Source: Leptodontidium sp. MPI-SDFR-AT-0119 (lineage: Eukaryota > Ascomycota > Leotiomycetes > Helotiales > Leptodontidiaceae). Taken from it: a stretch of 64,000 nucleotides of DNA. Position 1 is the first letter of the stretch; each line of letters begins with the position of its first letter. Of the stretch, positions 10,102 to 21,364 are shown in pieces. The notes under the pieces are model-generated. The model was given only the letters and a program-made list of their open reading frames with translations. It had not been told where the DNA came from and ran no database searches. The position numbers and the translations under genes are program-made. The stretch spans positions 1,798,001 to 1,862,000 of the forward strand of contig JAHLEZ010000014.1 of NCBI GenBank assembly GCA_020726505.1, written 5' to 3'.

Positions 10102-12404
10102 CTAAGCCGCTGCGCTCTCATCTTCAGTGATCAGTCTAGTAATCTTGCCGATTGCAATGGTTTGACCCTGTAACACGTTAGATTTTGTTTCCTCAGAGAA
10201 TAGGAAATGCTTACCTGATCACGGAGCGTGAATCTTCCCAATTGTGCATAATCCTCAAATCGTTCAACACAGACAGATCCGGCTCCACCAATCACCTCCA
10301 ATCTCGCAATAATGCTGTCGCCCTTCTTTGCGTGGGTGGGTGGCTTCTTGCTTCTGCGGCCTGTGCCTTTTTGCAGTGAGTGAAGCAACGCAGCGAAAGT
10401 GACTTCTTCAATAGCCGAGTGGACATGAAGAACGCAGTTGAAGCCAGCACTCAGAATACTCTTCAGGTCGAGAACACGAATCTGGGCTTCGAAGGCCTTG
10501 ACGCAGTGAACTGGACGCTTTAGCGAACACATAACGAAACCAGGCATGATGTCTTCCTCTTCGATACCCCGCAACCGTACCCTAACTTGATCTCCGCTCT
10601 GTGCAATGGTCATTTCCTCTTCTGTCTCTCCGTAAAGAGCAGCAACCTCAATCTTCTCTCGATTAGGCATCATCATCAAGGACATGTTCTTCTTGATCAC
10701 ACCAGCTTCGATCTTTCCCTCGACAAGAGTACCCATATCTCGGTATTTACCGTTCACAGGCATCATGAATGGTGCTTTCACTTTGCGTTCCAGTGATGTC
10801 ATGTTGTCAAGGTATTCGAGCAGAGATGGGCCGCTGTACCATGGGCAGACTCCGTCAGGAATGCGATCTTTGAGGCCAATGAACGATTGCGCCGCGATTG
10901 GCATGAAGAAGACATCGGTTTTGAGGTTGAATCCGGTTCCCTTCAGGAAAGCACCGAGCTTCGTTGTGCACTCGAGGTAACGCTTCTCAGACCAGTCCAC
11001 AGTAGCATCGTCCATCTTGTTGATGACAACCACCAGCTTGTTGACACCTTGAGTCTTTGCCAACATTGCGTGCTCCCGAGTCTGACCACCCTTCTCGAAT
11101 CCAGTTTCATACTCTCCTTTCCGAGCACTAATAACCAAGATTCCAACGTCGGCTTGTGATGCACCTCCAATCATACTTGGCACATATGTCTTGTGGCCTG
11201 GGGCATCCAGAATACTGTAACGGCGTTTCTCGGTTTCGAAATATGCACGTCCGACTTCAACCGTCTTTCCCTTCGATCTCTCCTCCTTGGTAAGATCCAG
11301 TGCCCAAGATATCCACCAAGTCTCACGGCCCATGTCCTTAGCCTCCTTCTTGTATTTCTCTATGGTTCGCTCATCAACCATTCCACTCTGAATGAGAATC
11401 GCTCCACCAAGAGTTGACTTCCCAGCATCGACGTGTCCAATGAAAATGATATTGACGTGCTCCTTGCCGTAAATTTCATTCAAGGTCTCGTCATCCACAT
11501 CTGCGGCCTGTTCCTTTTCTACAGCATCTGCTTCGCGTATGACTGCCTTGGCAGCACTCCGTGTAGGGCTAGATCGTCCAGATGAAGGTGTTGGTGAAGT
11601 CTTGCCACTCTCAGCGCCCCCCGCCTTCTCTGTCTTCTCAATAGCCTTCGCTGCTGTAACCTTGGCCCCTGAGTCTGCTGGAGTTGTAGCAGCAGCTTCC
11701 TTCTTTGCCGCCGGTGCCGGAGCAGCTGGGCTGCCAATCGAAAGAACCTTAGCCTTGGGCTTTGGCGCATCTCCACCAATGCTCAAAACCTTGGGTGCGC
11801 CTGCCTTGGTGGTCACTGGCTTGTTCAAGTCCGCAGGCCCTGATGATCCATCTGCTGGTCGCTTCGCAATTGTGGGGGTTTGTCGAAGGGGTTGTTGTGC
11901 GGTGGAGGAAGTTGCTTGGGGCTGTTGGGAATAGCCTTGATATTGTTGTGCTACACGATTATTGCGTTGGCGATTGTACCGGAAATGAGAAGGGGGCTGA
12001 TAAGCTGAACTAAACTCACTGTATGCAGCATTGTAAACAGGTTGCTGATATCCTCCTGCATTGTAGCCTCCTTGACCATACTGGTTGTTGTATCCGCCCT
12101 GTTGCCCGCCGTATTGAGGGTATCCGCCATATCCCTGTGCTCCCTGACCACCTTGGTAGTAGTTTTGATTCTGGTATCCCGATTGATCATAGCCTCCATA
12201 TTGCTGGAAGTTCTGGCCAGGCTGGAAAGATTGTGCTCCTGGCTGGAATGCGTTTGCGCCTGGGCGGAAACTGGGTGCTCCTCCTCCTTGCCCTTGCCCT
12301 TGTTGTGGCTGCTGAGGGGTATTATTCAGGTTCATCTGCTGTGTCTGGCGAGAGAGATCCTCCTGGGCGGCAGGATCATCCTCCCATGAGTTGAGGTCTG
12401 ACAT
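10102..12404 (-). CDS. SUP35: Translation termination factor eRF3 (Sup35)
   Basis: Exons 12020-12404, 10215-11950 and 10102-10167 sum to 2187 nt, 728 residues. The start MSDLNSWEDDPAAQED was chosen over an upstream in-frame Met because the family begins this way. Residues 1 to about 165 are rich in Gln, Gly, Tyr and Asn with QGGYN/GGYPQYGG-type repeats, like the Sup35 prion domain. A charged Ala/Lys/Glu linker (about 165-290) precedes the GTPase domain with IGHVDAGKST, DAPGHK and NKMD, then the two beta-barrel domains ending in TIAIGKITRLI. The protein works with eRF1 to release peptides at stop codons in the cytosol. The first intron (11951-12019) is 69 nt, so keeping it adds 23 residues without changing frame. 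Confidence 0.95.
11951..12019 (-). other. In-frame 69-nt intron in the Sup35 prion-like region
   Basis: The donor is GTGAGT and the acceptor TAG. The length is divisible by three and the intron contains no in-frame stop. Splicing joins NAAYT to QQYQGYSQQ, which fits the local composition; retention inserts a Ser/Pro/Arg-rich stretch that breaks the Q/G/Y pattern. This supports removal but leaves room for two isoforms. Confidence 0.65.
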
Positions 12405-13065
12405 GTTGGAATGTGCTCGAGGTGTTAGGAGAAAGAGTATGTAGTTCGAGGAAGTGTAGTGTTCTGCACAGTTCGAGACGAGAGGGTTTTGCGGTAAAGT
12501 GGCTGCAGCTGGCAGTGGTTGTGGGAAGTGGGGCACGTTTTATCAGCGGGCCGTCTTCACTGTATTGAGGGGCTGTCCTTGGGTTGGGAGGGGAGGGCAG
12601 TGGCTTTGTACGTCACCAGGGCATGGCAGGGCTGGGCTGGGCTGTCTTCTAAGAAGTGAAATCCAGAGTCACTGTGACTCAAAACTGACTGGAGGACAGT
12701 CAAAACAAAACAAACTATAACGTAGATATCAACAAATAATGTCTGATAGGGAGAATACAATAGAGAGGTCCATGACATCATAACACTTTCAATATTCAGA
12801 GTTGTTTCATTGGAAAAACGCCAATAAGTGATTTTGGAGCATGGCAGTAAAGAATTTTCCCGGCTTTGACTGCCACAACGCTAGCCTCATCTACAGCCAA
12901 TCACCATGCAGCAGCCTTCCATGACTCCATTCGCGTGTACAAAGATGTAACGCGTGAAATGTAAATACCTTCAACTCGAAATTCCACAATGAGAAATCTT
13001 CATCCTATACTTGTCATACTTATGTCCACATAACACAGAACCTTTGTAGGGAGCAGCCAACAGTC
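12405..13065. promoter_or_regulatory. Shared divergent promoter, SUP35 / Yrb30-like
   Basis: A 661-bp spacer between two start codons facing away. It includes a GGGCTGGGCTGGGCTG run at about 12629-12644. No other element was recognised. Confidence 0.4.
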
Positions 13066-15520
13066 ATGGAGGAATTTCTAGGCAAGGTAAGAGGATTTAG
13101 CCCCAGCAAGCGCCGTTTGATGATCACGTGCTGATAAACATACAAACAGATCACACAACATGCTATGAACTATGCCATAAGGTATGTTCGGACTTCATGA
13201 GCGCCTTGGGTACTTTATTATCTGACCATTCTTAGGGCCGGTATTGGTATCACTGCTTCATACACCCTCAGACAAACGTCGAGATTGCTCAAGGTTCGTA
13301 TCTAGGCAAGTTTTCTATGCTTTGACTAACAGCTAGCAGACTGTGGACAACAGTACCGACTACCAAGAACTTCATGCTCTTCAGGAGAGATTGAACAGCA
13401 AGATAAGAGTAGGTAACCGACCCTTCTAGTGATCCTAGCCAGCTGACACATAGCAGATAGTCTCTCCAGCAATCGATCTGATAGAGCTCATGTAAGTGAC
13501 GTCCTGATGTTTATATCTATCTTTCCTAACACATTGTAGCTCAGCTAGAGGAAATACCACCCTGGAATCAGCGGTCACCTTAACCAAAGGTCTTCGATGG
13601 GACATCCAAGCCCTAGGTGTACGGCTCGCCAAGGCTGCCACTGCTGAAGAGTCTTCCAGGCGAAAAAAGACAAATTCAAAAGCAGCCCACGAAGTCGAAA
13701 TCCATCTCATAGTCAAGGATATCAAGAACCTTCTGGTTCGCATCGAAGATGCAGTTCCCCTCATTAATCTCGCCATCACCACTTCGGGTGCTAGTCTCTC
13801 TACCACTCTACCCGCCTCAGTTTCGCCGTCCAGGTTACTTCAGGCCAGTACGTTTCTCACAGCTGGAGATACTCAATATTCCATGAACCCAACCGGACAA
13901 ATCCAAATCGGACCCGCCTTTACGCTTTCTCTTTACATGCTCTTTGCGGGACATTCATACCGGGTCCATGATTCAGATAGCATGAGAGATACCACCTGGA
14001 AGGAGGTGATACACAAAGCAAGAGTCAAACTCATGCGTATACCACTTCAACACACGCAAGGGCAAGCCTTTCCAGTTCTCGAATCTATTGAGAACGACGG
14101 CAAAGAGAACCCAATGTTAACAGGAAATGATCATCAAAATGAATATTCGTATCATATCGAGATGATCGAGGACCTGGAGGACGACAGAGTCCACACATTC
14201 GATGATGACGAAGCGCAACCTGGACCGTATGGAGATGTACAATTGGCAGGCATTCGAGATACCCTACCAATTTACCAGATCTCCAAGATCTTCTATGCGG
14301 ACACGGGTAAGATTCTCAATATCGGTAGTCAAGGAGAAACGAATAATCCAGTCCTCTTACTGAAAAGAGACATCAATGCCTTACCTCCACGAAGAATGAT
14401 GGAAGAGGGAGAGAAGGGCAACGAATGGTACGATGAACCTACCGAGGAGCCAGAGGCCTTGGACGAAGCCGCATCCGATACTTCAGGGACGGAAGAGGGT
14501 GATTCTCAGCATGATATCGACCAGCAACTACGACGAGAGAGCACCGTCCCCAGAATCCAAGAGATTGCCCACGAGCAAGAATTCATCGAGAATCTTGCGT
14601 GGCGCCTACCAGCAGATCTCGACCCAGAATGGATGGCTCTTGAAGTCTATACCGAGACAGAAGATTCCGGCTCCGACGACGGACTAGACATCAACGACGA
14701 CTCGGCATACATGTCTCATCGCCCTAGCTCATCAGGAGAAGAGCAAGCCGATCTAGCAGAAAACCTAGCGCATCTCAATCTCGACTCCAACTCACCATCC
14801 CCATCCCCAGCCAAGGAGCTCGCAAAATCCTCATCCTTCCCTAAATTTTCCACGCCCAAACCCTCACCACTCGGCCCAATTCGATCTTCTTTATCCCTCC
14901 TCGAGATGCTCATCCGTCTAACAGCACTCCAACAATTCCAACAAGCCTCCCACCTCTCCATCCCCGACGAACTCCTCACTTTCTTCCTCGAAGAATCGTC
15001 CACCACAGGTGCAGGAGGCGACGGTGAAGAACGCCGTCGAACACGTCGCGAAGCAAGACAAAAAGTAGGCTTTGACCCATACGACGAGAGTCCCGTCAAG
15101 CGAAGAGGAGAGGATTATCAATACCAGTATCAAGGCCAAGGTCAAGATGGGTACGCTTACTCCCGCGGCGGCACACCATATCAGGACTACGATCAGAATG
15201 ATGGCTACCCGCCGGGAAGTCCGCGGTGGTCGAGAGATCAGAGCCAGAGTATGCCGCCTCAAGGTACGCCTGAACCATGGCTCCTTCGAAGCAGAGAGGG
15301 GTCAGGCTCACGCAGAGGATCGCCAGATTTGCGTCCTTCCTCTCCAATCTCGCCATATCGACCACAGCGTAAGACGGCGAGGCCGTTAGATCGTGTGCAA
15401 GCTGAGCGTGGTACGGGTAAGGGTAGTCCGCTAGGACGAGGAGTAAGTGTTGGCACGGATAGCACTTTAGGAACAAGTCCTAGATCACCGACACTTGTGG
15501 ATCGAGATGCCAAGGTTTAG
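13066..15520 (+). CDS. RanGTP-binding protein, Yrb30-like (fungal Ran-binding family)
   Basis: Six exons (13066-13086, 13150-13181, 13236-13293, 13340-13408, 13457-13491, 13540-15520) sum to 2196 nt, 731 residues. The N-terminus reads MEEFLGKITQHAMNYAIRAG, then ASYTLRQTSRLLKTVD and SPAIDLIELISARGNTTLES. This is the helical start I associate with the fungal Ran-binding family that includes yeast Yrb30; the assignment is from memory of the family and needs a profile search. The middle (about 240-350) is acidic. The tail is Ser/Pro/Arg-rich and disordered, with YQYQGQGQ repeats. Yrb30 binds RanGTP and inhibits RanGAP-stimulated hydrolysis, linking it to nuclear transport. Five small exons at the 5' end followed by one large exon is striking. 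The exact splice pair for the fourth intron has alternatives that keep the same frame. Confidence 0.65.
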
Positions 15521-15686
15521 ATGGGGATAGCTTTTGAGAATTGCGTTTCATGACTATGGCACGCTACTAGATTGATTGATTTGTAGAACGATACCCCTAC
15601 TAAACGAGAAATTGAGCATTTCCTCCAAGAGAGCTCTTGTTTGGTTATCTATCTACCCAACTGCCTGACCTCGAGATCCTCGACTA

Positions 15687-17288
15687 CTAGGTACACTGAT
15701 TCTCCGCGCTGTGGACATACTGGAACGCACCCAGCAAGCCAAACATATGTGCCAACCCAGCCAATATCACCATAACATGAAATACCTGATGGCTACTCCC
15801 AAACACGTCACATTTAATGGGGAACCAACGTTCAGGGACCTGACAAATTTACATCAGCATTGTCAGCTTCAGAAGAAGTAATGAATGAAATACACAAATG
15901 GCCAAATGGTAAACAGGGAACATAACGCACCCTCGTAGCATAAACCACAGCACCCGTCAAGTTCAAACCAGCCATCAACCCCATCCACCCCAACCCCATT
16001 CTCTGCCTCTGTACCTCCCACCCATACAGCACCAACCCATGAACGACAAACACCAGCGCCGAGAGTCCCAGACTGGCATACATAGCCGCTCTCCAAGGTC
16101 TTAAACGAGGATGTCGGAAGTGTTGAAGGAAGGTAGCTGTTATACAGAGAGCTGCTAGTAGTGTGACCTAGAATATGTGAACAATGGTGACATGGAAAGG
16201 GGCAATGAAAAGGACAAACCACAATCCAGTAGCATCTCTGCAATTTGAGATCGCAGTAAAACCCATAGAAGACAGTTGGGATGGTAGATCCCCACATCAG
16301 TATGACAATACCGAGATAATCCAACTGGTTACCCAGTATGGAGATGGCTTCGCTGTGGTTGTTGACGATGTGGAAACTGGCCCACGAGCGAACCGTATTA
16401 GCAGCTATTGGAAATTGACGAGTAGGGTTTAAATATGTATGTACATGGACATTTGAATCGCACTTACGTCGCAGAGAGAAGAAAGCAAATCGCTACTCCG
16501 AAGAAGAACAGTGAGAGGACGACAATATCTCCTAGGTAAGCGGGGGAGTATTGCGTGTATACACTGGTACAGACGAGGAAGGGGAGAGCGATGAAGAGCA
16601 CGGAGCCGAGGAGATGGGAGTAGATGTTTACTGGATGAATTGAGTTAGTTACTGAGGAACGGGTGACGGTGGGTGCTATATACCTGTCTCGTTGTGAATA
16701 TGCAACAAGCTTCTCAGGGAGATGTAGATGGATCCCGAGATTGAACTATAAAGTCGTTAACCACTATCTAATTCCTGATGGACAACGATGGAATGACTAC
16801 CGATATCCCGATACGATGAATTCATTGTCTCTGTGTCAATATCAGTAATTGTGATCGTAAAAAGTATCCAGGCGTGGAGTTATACTAACCGCTGCCAGGA
16901 AGCTCCAAAGAAAACACCACAATTAGTTAAAATGCTCAACATTTTTTGGACATTTTCAGGATATCTCACCTAATTCACGCCATACTAGAAGACGGGTTCT
17001 TTCGTATCTATGCTCGCCTCCCAAAAACGTGAGGGAAAGGTTTCCAGTGATCTGGTTCATAGTGACGGTTTTATTCCCTTCTCCACGCTTCCGTTGTATA
17101 GCGAGCACAGCTGGGTAAGAAGGTTGTTCAAGCGAACATGTTCTTGTGGGTGTCTGTCTGGTAGGAATTTTTGACGTTTCCAGAGACTTGAATGGAGTCA
17201 GATATGGCACGGCATGGCGTGAATCATCTGATGAGAGAGCGGAGTGAAGACTCATGGTGCTGACTAGCCGATGGGATTTGCGGTGCAT
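15687..17288 (-). CDS. PAQR/Izh membrane protein (adiponectin receptor/haemolysin III family)
   Basis: Eight exons (16970-17288, 16890-16902, 16801-16830, 16684-16745, 16468-16630, 16220-16376, 15931-16167, 15687-15839) sum to 1134 nt, 377 residues. A second Met at 17255 would give 366. Family blocks in order are WQRDNEFIVSGYR, LRSLLHIHNETVNIYSHLLG, several hydrophobic helices (LFFFGVAICFLLSAT, LVFVVHGLVLYG), the TFHIVNNHS turn and the final GSSHQVFHVMVI with the HxxxH metal-site pattern. Seven helices are expected. Fungal members (Izh1-4) respond to zinc and sterol status and may act as ceramidase-like receptors. The second exon is only 13 nt and the third 30 nt, yet both encode the most conserved motif, so they are surely used. 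The start codon is the least certain part. Confidence 0.88.
16890..16902 (-). other. 13-nt microexon in the PAQR gene
   Basis: This exon supplies the SWQR core of the family motif ELASWQRDNEFI. It is flanked by a GGAG acceptor and a GTTAGT donor. Skipping it would shift the frame. Confidence 0.75.
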
Positions 17289-17833
17289 TGCTTCTCGTGC
17301 AAAATTGAATTATTAAAGGAAAGTTTTTGACCACTGCGTGTAGCTGAGTACAGGGAGTTCATTGTGAAGACGAACTGAGATCAGACGGGTCACAGAAAGG
17401 TCAGTCGGGAGGAACAAAGGATTGATGGGAATGACAAAGAGTAACAAGTTTCAAGGAATGGAAATACAACGATGCAGGTTAGTTGTTGCGTAAAGAAAAA
17501 CTTCGTATAGCCAGAAATCGGCATCTCAAGTAACGGAGACACATCTGCGATGTGTTGGATTGAAGAAGGCATTCAAAGCATGGTTAAGTGCACTCACTAC
17601 ATGATACCACCAACCTTACCGTCGGTCTGTGGATGTCTCTTAAGTCAGTCCCGGAGAAGAGTCATAAGAAGACACCTTATTCTGCCCATCGGCTAGGGGC
17701 CCATCACAAGAGTTGTACATCCCCTCGCTACGATAATTTTTTAAGGGGAATGGGGCCAAAACACCCGAACGGAAAGTAGGATAGGAATATACATAATAGC
17801 GATTGAGTGTAAGGCCAGTAATATTCATTTTCG
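17289..17833. other. Spacer between PAQR promoter and TRM2 3' end
   Basis: About 545 bp. It holds the PAQR 5' region on the minus strand and the TRM2 3' UTR. No motif or coding signal was recognised. Confidence 0.4.
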
Positions 17834-19639
17834 CTACACCTTTCCTGCTTCAACATCCACTTCAGCGTCTCCCACTCTGCTAAGTACACAGACACCCTCC
17901 ACATGACCGGTCTGAGGGAAGAAATCAAACCCTCTCAAACTCTCGATCTCATACCTCGTCCCTCCACTTTCCATCCCTCGAATCAAAACCCCTACATCTC
18001 GAGCCTGTGTATGCACATTGCAACTCACATACACCACTCTCCTAGGTCCAAAGCTCAGTAGCTGCGATAGGAAGCTCTCATCACAGCCCTTTCTTGGCGG
18101 ATCAATCACAACCACAGTCTCGTCCTTGGGATAAGTGACGGACTTGAACAACTCCGGTGCATCGGCGGCGATGAACGTACATTGCGATGGCGGTAGGTTG
18201 TTAAGCTTCGCGTTCTCTCGTGCAGAAGTAATTGAGGCAGCAGAGATATCGATGCCGACTGAAGTGGTGAAGAGAGATGAAAGGGTGATTGTGAAGAGTC
18301 CTGATCCGGAGTACGCATCTATAAGATATTTAATAGGAGGTCCCGTAGATGGTGCGGGTGGCATGATATGGTCCCTGATATATTGCGTGAAGGGTGGGAG
18401 GATAGAGTTGTTGTTCTGGAAGAAAGATCCAGCAATACTAGTAAAGACGAAATCGTCAATATACTCAGTCGAGTTGCCGTTGTTGTCTGTAACACAAGAC
18501 TTAAAGTCTGTATGTGTTGCAGTTGTGGTCTTGATGGTATCGGGTAATGTCTGGGAAGCTGCCTCGTCGTCGTTTTGTACTCTCATTGTACTCTCGCGCA
18601 GTAGTATCGTGGCTCCCCTACTGTATTTCCCCAATTCCTCTCCAACACGTATCCGTTCTCTCTTCATTCCCATTCTGACCGCGTCAGTTCCGATGGGGCA
18701 ATCCTCAATATCCAACGTCTTCTTCAATCCCTTTTGCATGAACCCAATATCCGGCGCTCTCTCAAAGTAAAGTCTGTGACCCCTCATTTTATCTTTTTTA
18801 CTCATATGTCCTGGAGGTCCGTCGAAATGGGGTGTGAGTTTCGTTCGGTACCCATACTGCAGTGGACTGCCAATCGTATCTCCAATCAGAGGTATTAACT
18901 CAGGAGGCAAGTCGGAGAAATTCTTGAATGCCTTCTCCACGATTGTCTTTTTGTGCTTCAATTGCTCTGAGTAGTCGAGCATTTGGAATTGGCATCCAGA
19001 ACACCTGCTGAAATATTGACAATTGACTCGACTGTCATCTCGAAGTGGTCCTGCCTTCACCACTGACACGAAATCCGCGGTAGAGTAATGCTGATCCTCG
19101 AAATGCCTAATGACCTTCACCTTGAGAATATCGCCAGGTGTGCCGAATGGTACCACATATATTTGATTCGAGGAGGGGTGTTTTGCGAGACCATCGCCCG
19201 TCGAGGATATTTCCAGCACTTCGACCTCGGTCTCGGTGAATGGTTCTGGCAGTCCAGATGCACCATTCGTAACAGGATCCTCCGCCTTCGAATTCTCTTC
19301 AGTATGCGACTCGTCGATTTTTGCGGTTGGTGTTTCTGTAGCTTCGGAGGATCCGCTTTTGACTGTCTCTGTGAGTTTCTGCTTTGCGAAAAGAGCCCGA
19401 ACATCTGCAAGCAGAACCTCGTCGCCTTCCTTTGCAGGCTTCTCCTTCCTAGTTCTTTGTCTCTTCTGCCCTCTTCCTCCCTGCGCTGGTCTCTTCCTAA
19501 AGTCCTGCCTCTGACCTCCCCCATTGGGTGCTTGTTCCGTAGCCTCCATCGGGCGAAAGTTGAATGCTTGCGTGTAATTTCTTGTCGAGATTATTTTTGG
19601 TTTGAAAATTCTGGGTATTCGTCTATAGCATTGGAACAT
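17834..19639 (-). CDS. TRM2: tRNA (uracil-5-)-methyltransferase TRM2 (TrmA/RumA family)
   Basis: Single-exon gene, 601 residues from the Met at 19639. This start gives an N-terminus rich in Arg, Lys and hydroxylated residues (MFQCYRRIPRIFKPKIISTR), like a mitochondrial presequence; a downstream Met at 19549 could make a nuclear/cytosolic form, and the frame is open to 19786. A basic tract precedes a TRAM-like fold (about 140-215: TEVEVLEISSTGDGLAKHP...FGTPGDILKVKV). The Cys cluster NCQYFSRCSGCQFQ follows. The SAM fold has DAYSGSGLFT, DPPRKGCDE and the catalytic Cys in YVSCNVHTQARD. The enzyme makes m5U54 (ribothymidine) in the T-loop of tRNA. Yeast TRM2 has also been linked to DNA end processing, which cannot be judged here. 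Confidence 0.92.
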   Translation of the reverse strand: MFQCYRRIPRIFKPKIISTRNYTQAFNFRPMEATEQAPNGGGQRQDFRKRPAQGGRGQKRQRTRKEKPAKEGDEVLLADVRALFAKQKLTETVKSGSSEATETPTAKIDESHTEENSKAEDPVTNGASGLPEPFTETEVEVLEISSTGDGLAKHPSSNQIYVVPFGTPGDILKVKVIRHFEDQHYSTADFVSVVKAGPLRDDSRVNCQYFSRCSGCQFQMLDYSEQLKHKKTIVEKAFKNFSDLPPELIPLIGDTIGSPLQYGYRTKLTPHFDGPPGHMSKKDKMRGHRLYFERAPDIGFMQKGLKKTLDIEDCPIGTDAVRMGMKRERIRVGEELGKYSRGATILLRESTMRVQNDDEAASQTLPDTIKTTTATHTDFKSCVTDNNGNSTEYIDDFVFTSIAGSFFQNNNSILPPFTQYIRDHIMPPAPSTGPPIKYLIDAYSGSGLFTITLSSLFTTSVGIDISAASITSARENAKLNNLPPSQCTFIAADAPELFKSVTYPKDETVVVIDPPRKGCDESFLSQLLSFGPRRVVYVSCNVHTQARDVGVLIRGMESGGTRYEIESLRGFDFFPQTGHVEGVCVLSRVGDAEVDVEAGKV

Positions 19640-20396
19640 CTGGAGATGTCGTGGAATTAAAAAGGCGAGGGATTGAAGCTGTGAATAAATGAGTGACTTG
19701 GGGAACTTTTCCACGGTCCCAAACTTTTTTGGAGCCAGAAATTCCATCATGAATTTAGCGTGACAGGGGTCCAGGCAGGGCTCCACATGCGAGGTCTGGC
19801 CAATGGAAAACGAGAGATTGACAACAACAACAATTGGAACAGCAACTCAATTCCCGAAGTAAATACTTGATATAACGTTTGTTCACAATGGAGCCCCGTA
19901 GAGAGACTTCCGCTCTAAGCCTTGAAAATCTCCTGGGAGTACCAAATGTCTAAGCCCAAGTCCAAGTCCAAGTCCAGTTACACCAGGTCTGGCAACACAA
20001 AGGACTCTTGGCTGTCATATATAAGAGGATTCCGCTCTAAGCCTTGCTTTGAACATCTCCTGGTAATACCAAATGTCCAAGCCAAAGTCCAAGCCTTGCC
20101 TTGAACATCTCCTGGGAGTACCAAATGTCTAAGCCCAAGTCCAAGCCTTCGTCCAGTTACACCAGGTCTGGCAAAACAAAGGACTCTAGGCTGTCATATA
20201 TTCTACAGCTCCTGGTATTTTCCCAATGACTCAGTAGACGCTTCATACGGATGCAATCTTGAAACCAACGGTTGAGTCAGTCACTGATCTGTCACCACCC
20301 ATCTATCGCTTGCCAACAAGTCAAGAGCACGACGAGAGGCGAAGGTGATTGACGAGACGAGCAAAGCACGTCTGACATACACCCAAATATCGCAAG
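19640..20396. promoter_or_regulatory. Divergent promoter region TRM2 / TLC-domain gene
   Basis: A 757-bp spacer between two divergent starts, with an imperfect tandem repeat array in the middle (see the repeat at 19908-20217). A TATATAAG-like sequence falls inside the first repeat unit at about 20019-20027. Confidence 0.45.
19908..20217. repeat. Imperfect tandem repeat array, three units
   Basis: The core CATCTCCTGGGAGTACCAAA / TGTCTAAGCCCAAGTCCAAG recurs three times (starting near 19922, 20049 and 20105). The first unit begins TTCCGCTCTAAGCCTTG, as does the second. The first and third units share a longer tail, CAGTTACACCAGGTCTGGCA then AGGACTC and GGCTGTCATATAT. Inside each unit AAGTCC is itself repeated. 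The unit lengths differ (about 120, 70 and 115 bp), so this is a decayed minisatellite rather than a recent duplication. It contains no long open frame. Confidence 0.8.
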
Positions 20397-21364
20397 ATGT
20401 TGGGTTTCTTCTACCCCGCCCCGCCATCCATCGTGGTGGCTAGCAAACCTCTTGCGGACTTCCTGGGTCTCCAGACATTGCCCTACCACATCCACGAAGT
20501 CATCACAGCTTTTGTGGTCTATCAACTCATATTCTCCGTCATATCACCTCTGGCTTCATCATGGATTGTTCCCAAAGTGTACCATGGACTCCCGGCTCGC
20601 TCGAGGATCCGCTGGAATGTTCGTGTCACATCCATGGTACAATCAACATTCATCACGGCTATGGCTCTGTGTGTTATCTGGACCGATGAAGAGAGGAAGC
20701 GCATGGACTGGATCGGCAGAATCTGGGGTCATACTGATGCGATGGGGATGGTTCAGGGACTTGCTGCAGGGTACTTCTTATGGGACCTGGTTGTAAGCGT
20801 CATTCATTACGACGTGCTTGGTCCTGTATCTCTAGCACTCGCTGTTAGCGCACTGCTTGTTACAAGTATGAGCTTTGTGAGCTATCCCATACCTATTTTC
20901 AAATCAAGCAAGGCTAACGTGGAATCTAGCGTCCATTCGCAAATTACTACTGCATGAACTTCATCCTCTACGAGATCTCGACACCGTTTCTAAACATACA
21001 TTGGTTTCTTCATAAGCTCAACATGACCAGGTCTCGCATACAGCTATACAATGGCATTGCCCTCATGATGACCTTCTTCGGTAGTCGAATTTATGTGGGA
21101 AACTACCAGTCTCTTTTCATTTACGCAGATATATGGACAGCTGTGAATACGCCGACAATCGACATGAAGTACACAGACGACGCTTCGATCTTCGCATACA
21201 GAAATCCCACAGGCTTAGATGGGGTCGGCAACTTGCACGATATGAAGCTACCACCATGGCTCGCGTTCGCGTATTTGGGAAGCCATGGTTCGTGGATATT
21301 CTTGAATCTTTACTGGCTCATAAAGGTGGTCTGGGCTATGTATGAGCAAGCGTTCCTAACCTGA
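20397..21364 (+). CDS. TLC-domain membrane protein (TLCD/TMEM56-like)
   Basis: Two exons (20397-20876, 20930-21364) sum to 915 nt, 304 residues. The protein has about six hydrophobic helices (such as ITAFVVYQLIFSVISPLAS, VTSMVQSTFITAMALCVIW, FLWDLVVSVIHYDVLG, SLALAVSALLVTSMSF and WIFLNLYWLIKVVWAMYEQ). Family features include YHIHEVITAF near the N-terminus, a helix with GMVQGLAAGYFLWDLVVS, and the ISTPFLNIHWFLHKL motif typical of TLC proteins. TLC proteins handle ceramides or other lipids or membrane composition. This one lacks a recognisable Lag1 (ceramide synthase) active motif, so it sits with the TLCD-type group. The intron is 53 nt. Confidence 0.85.
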
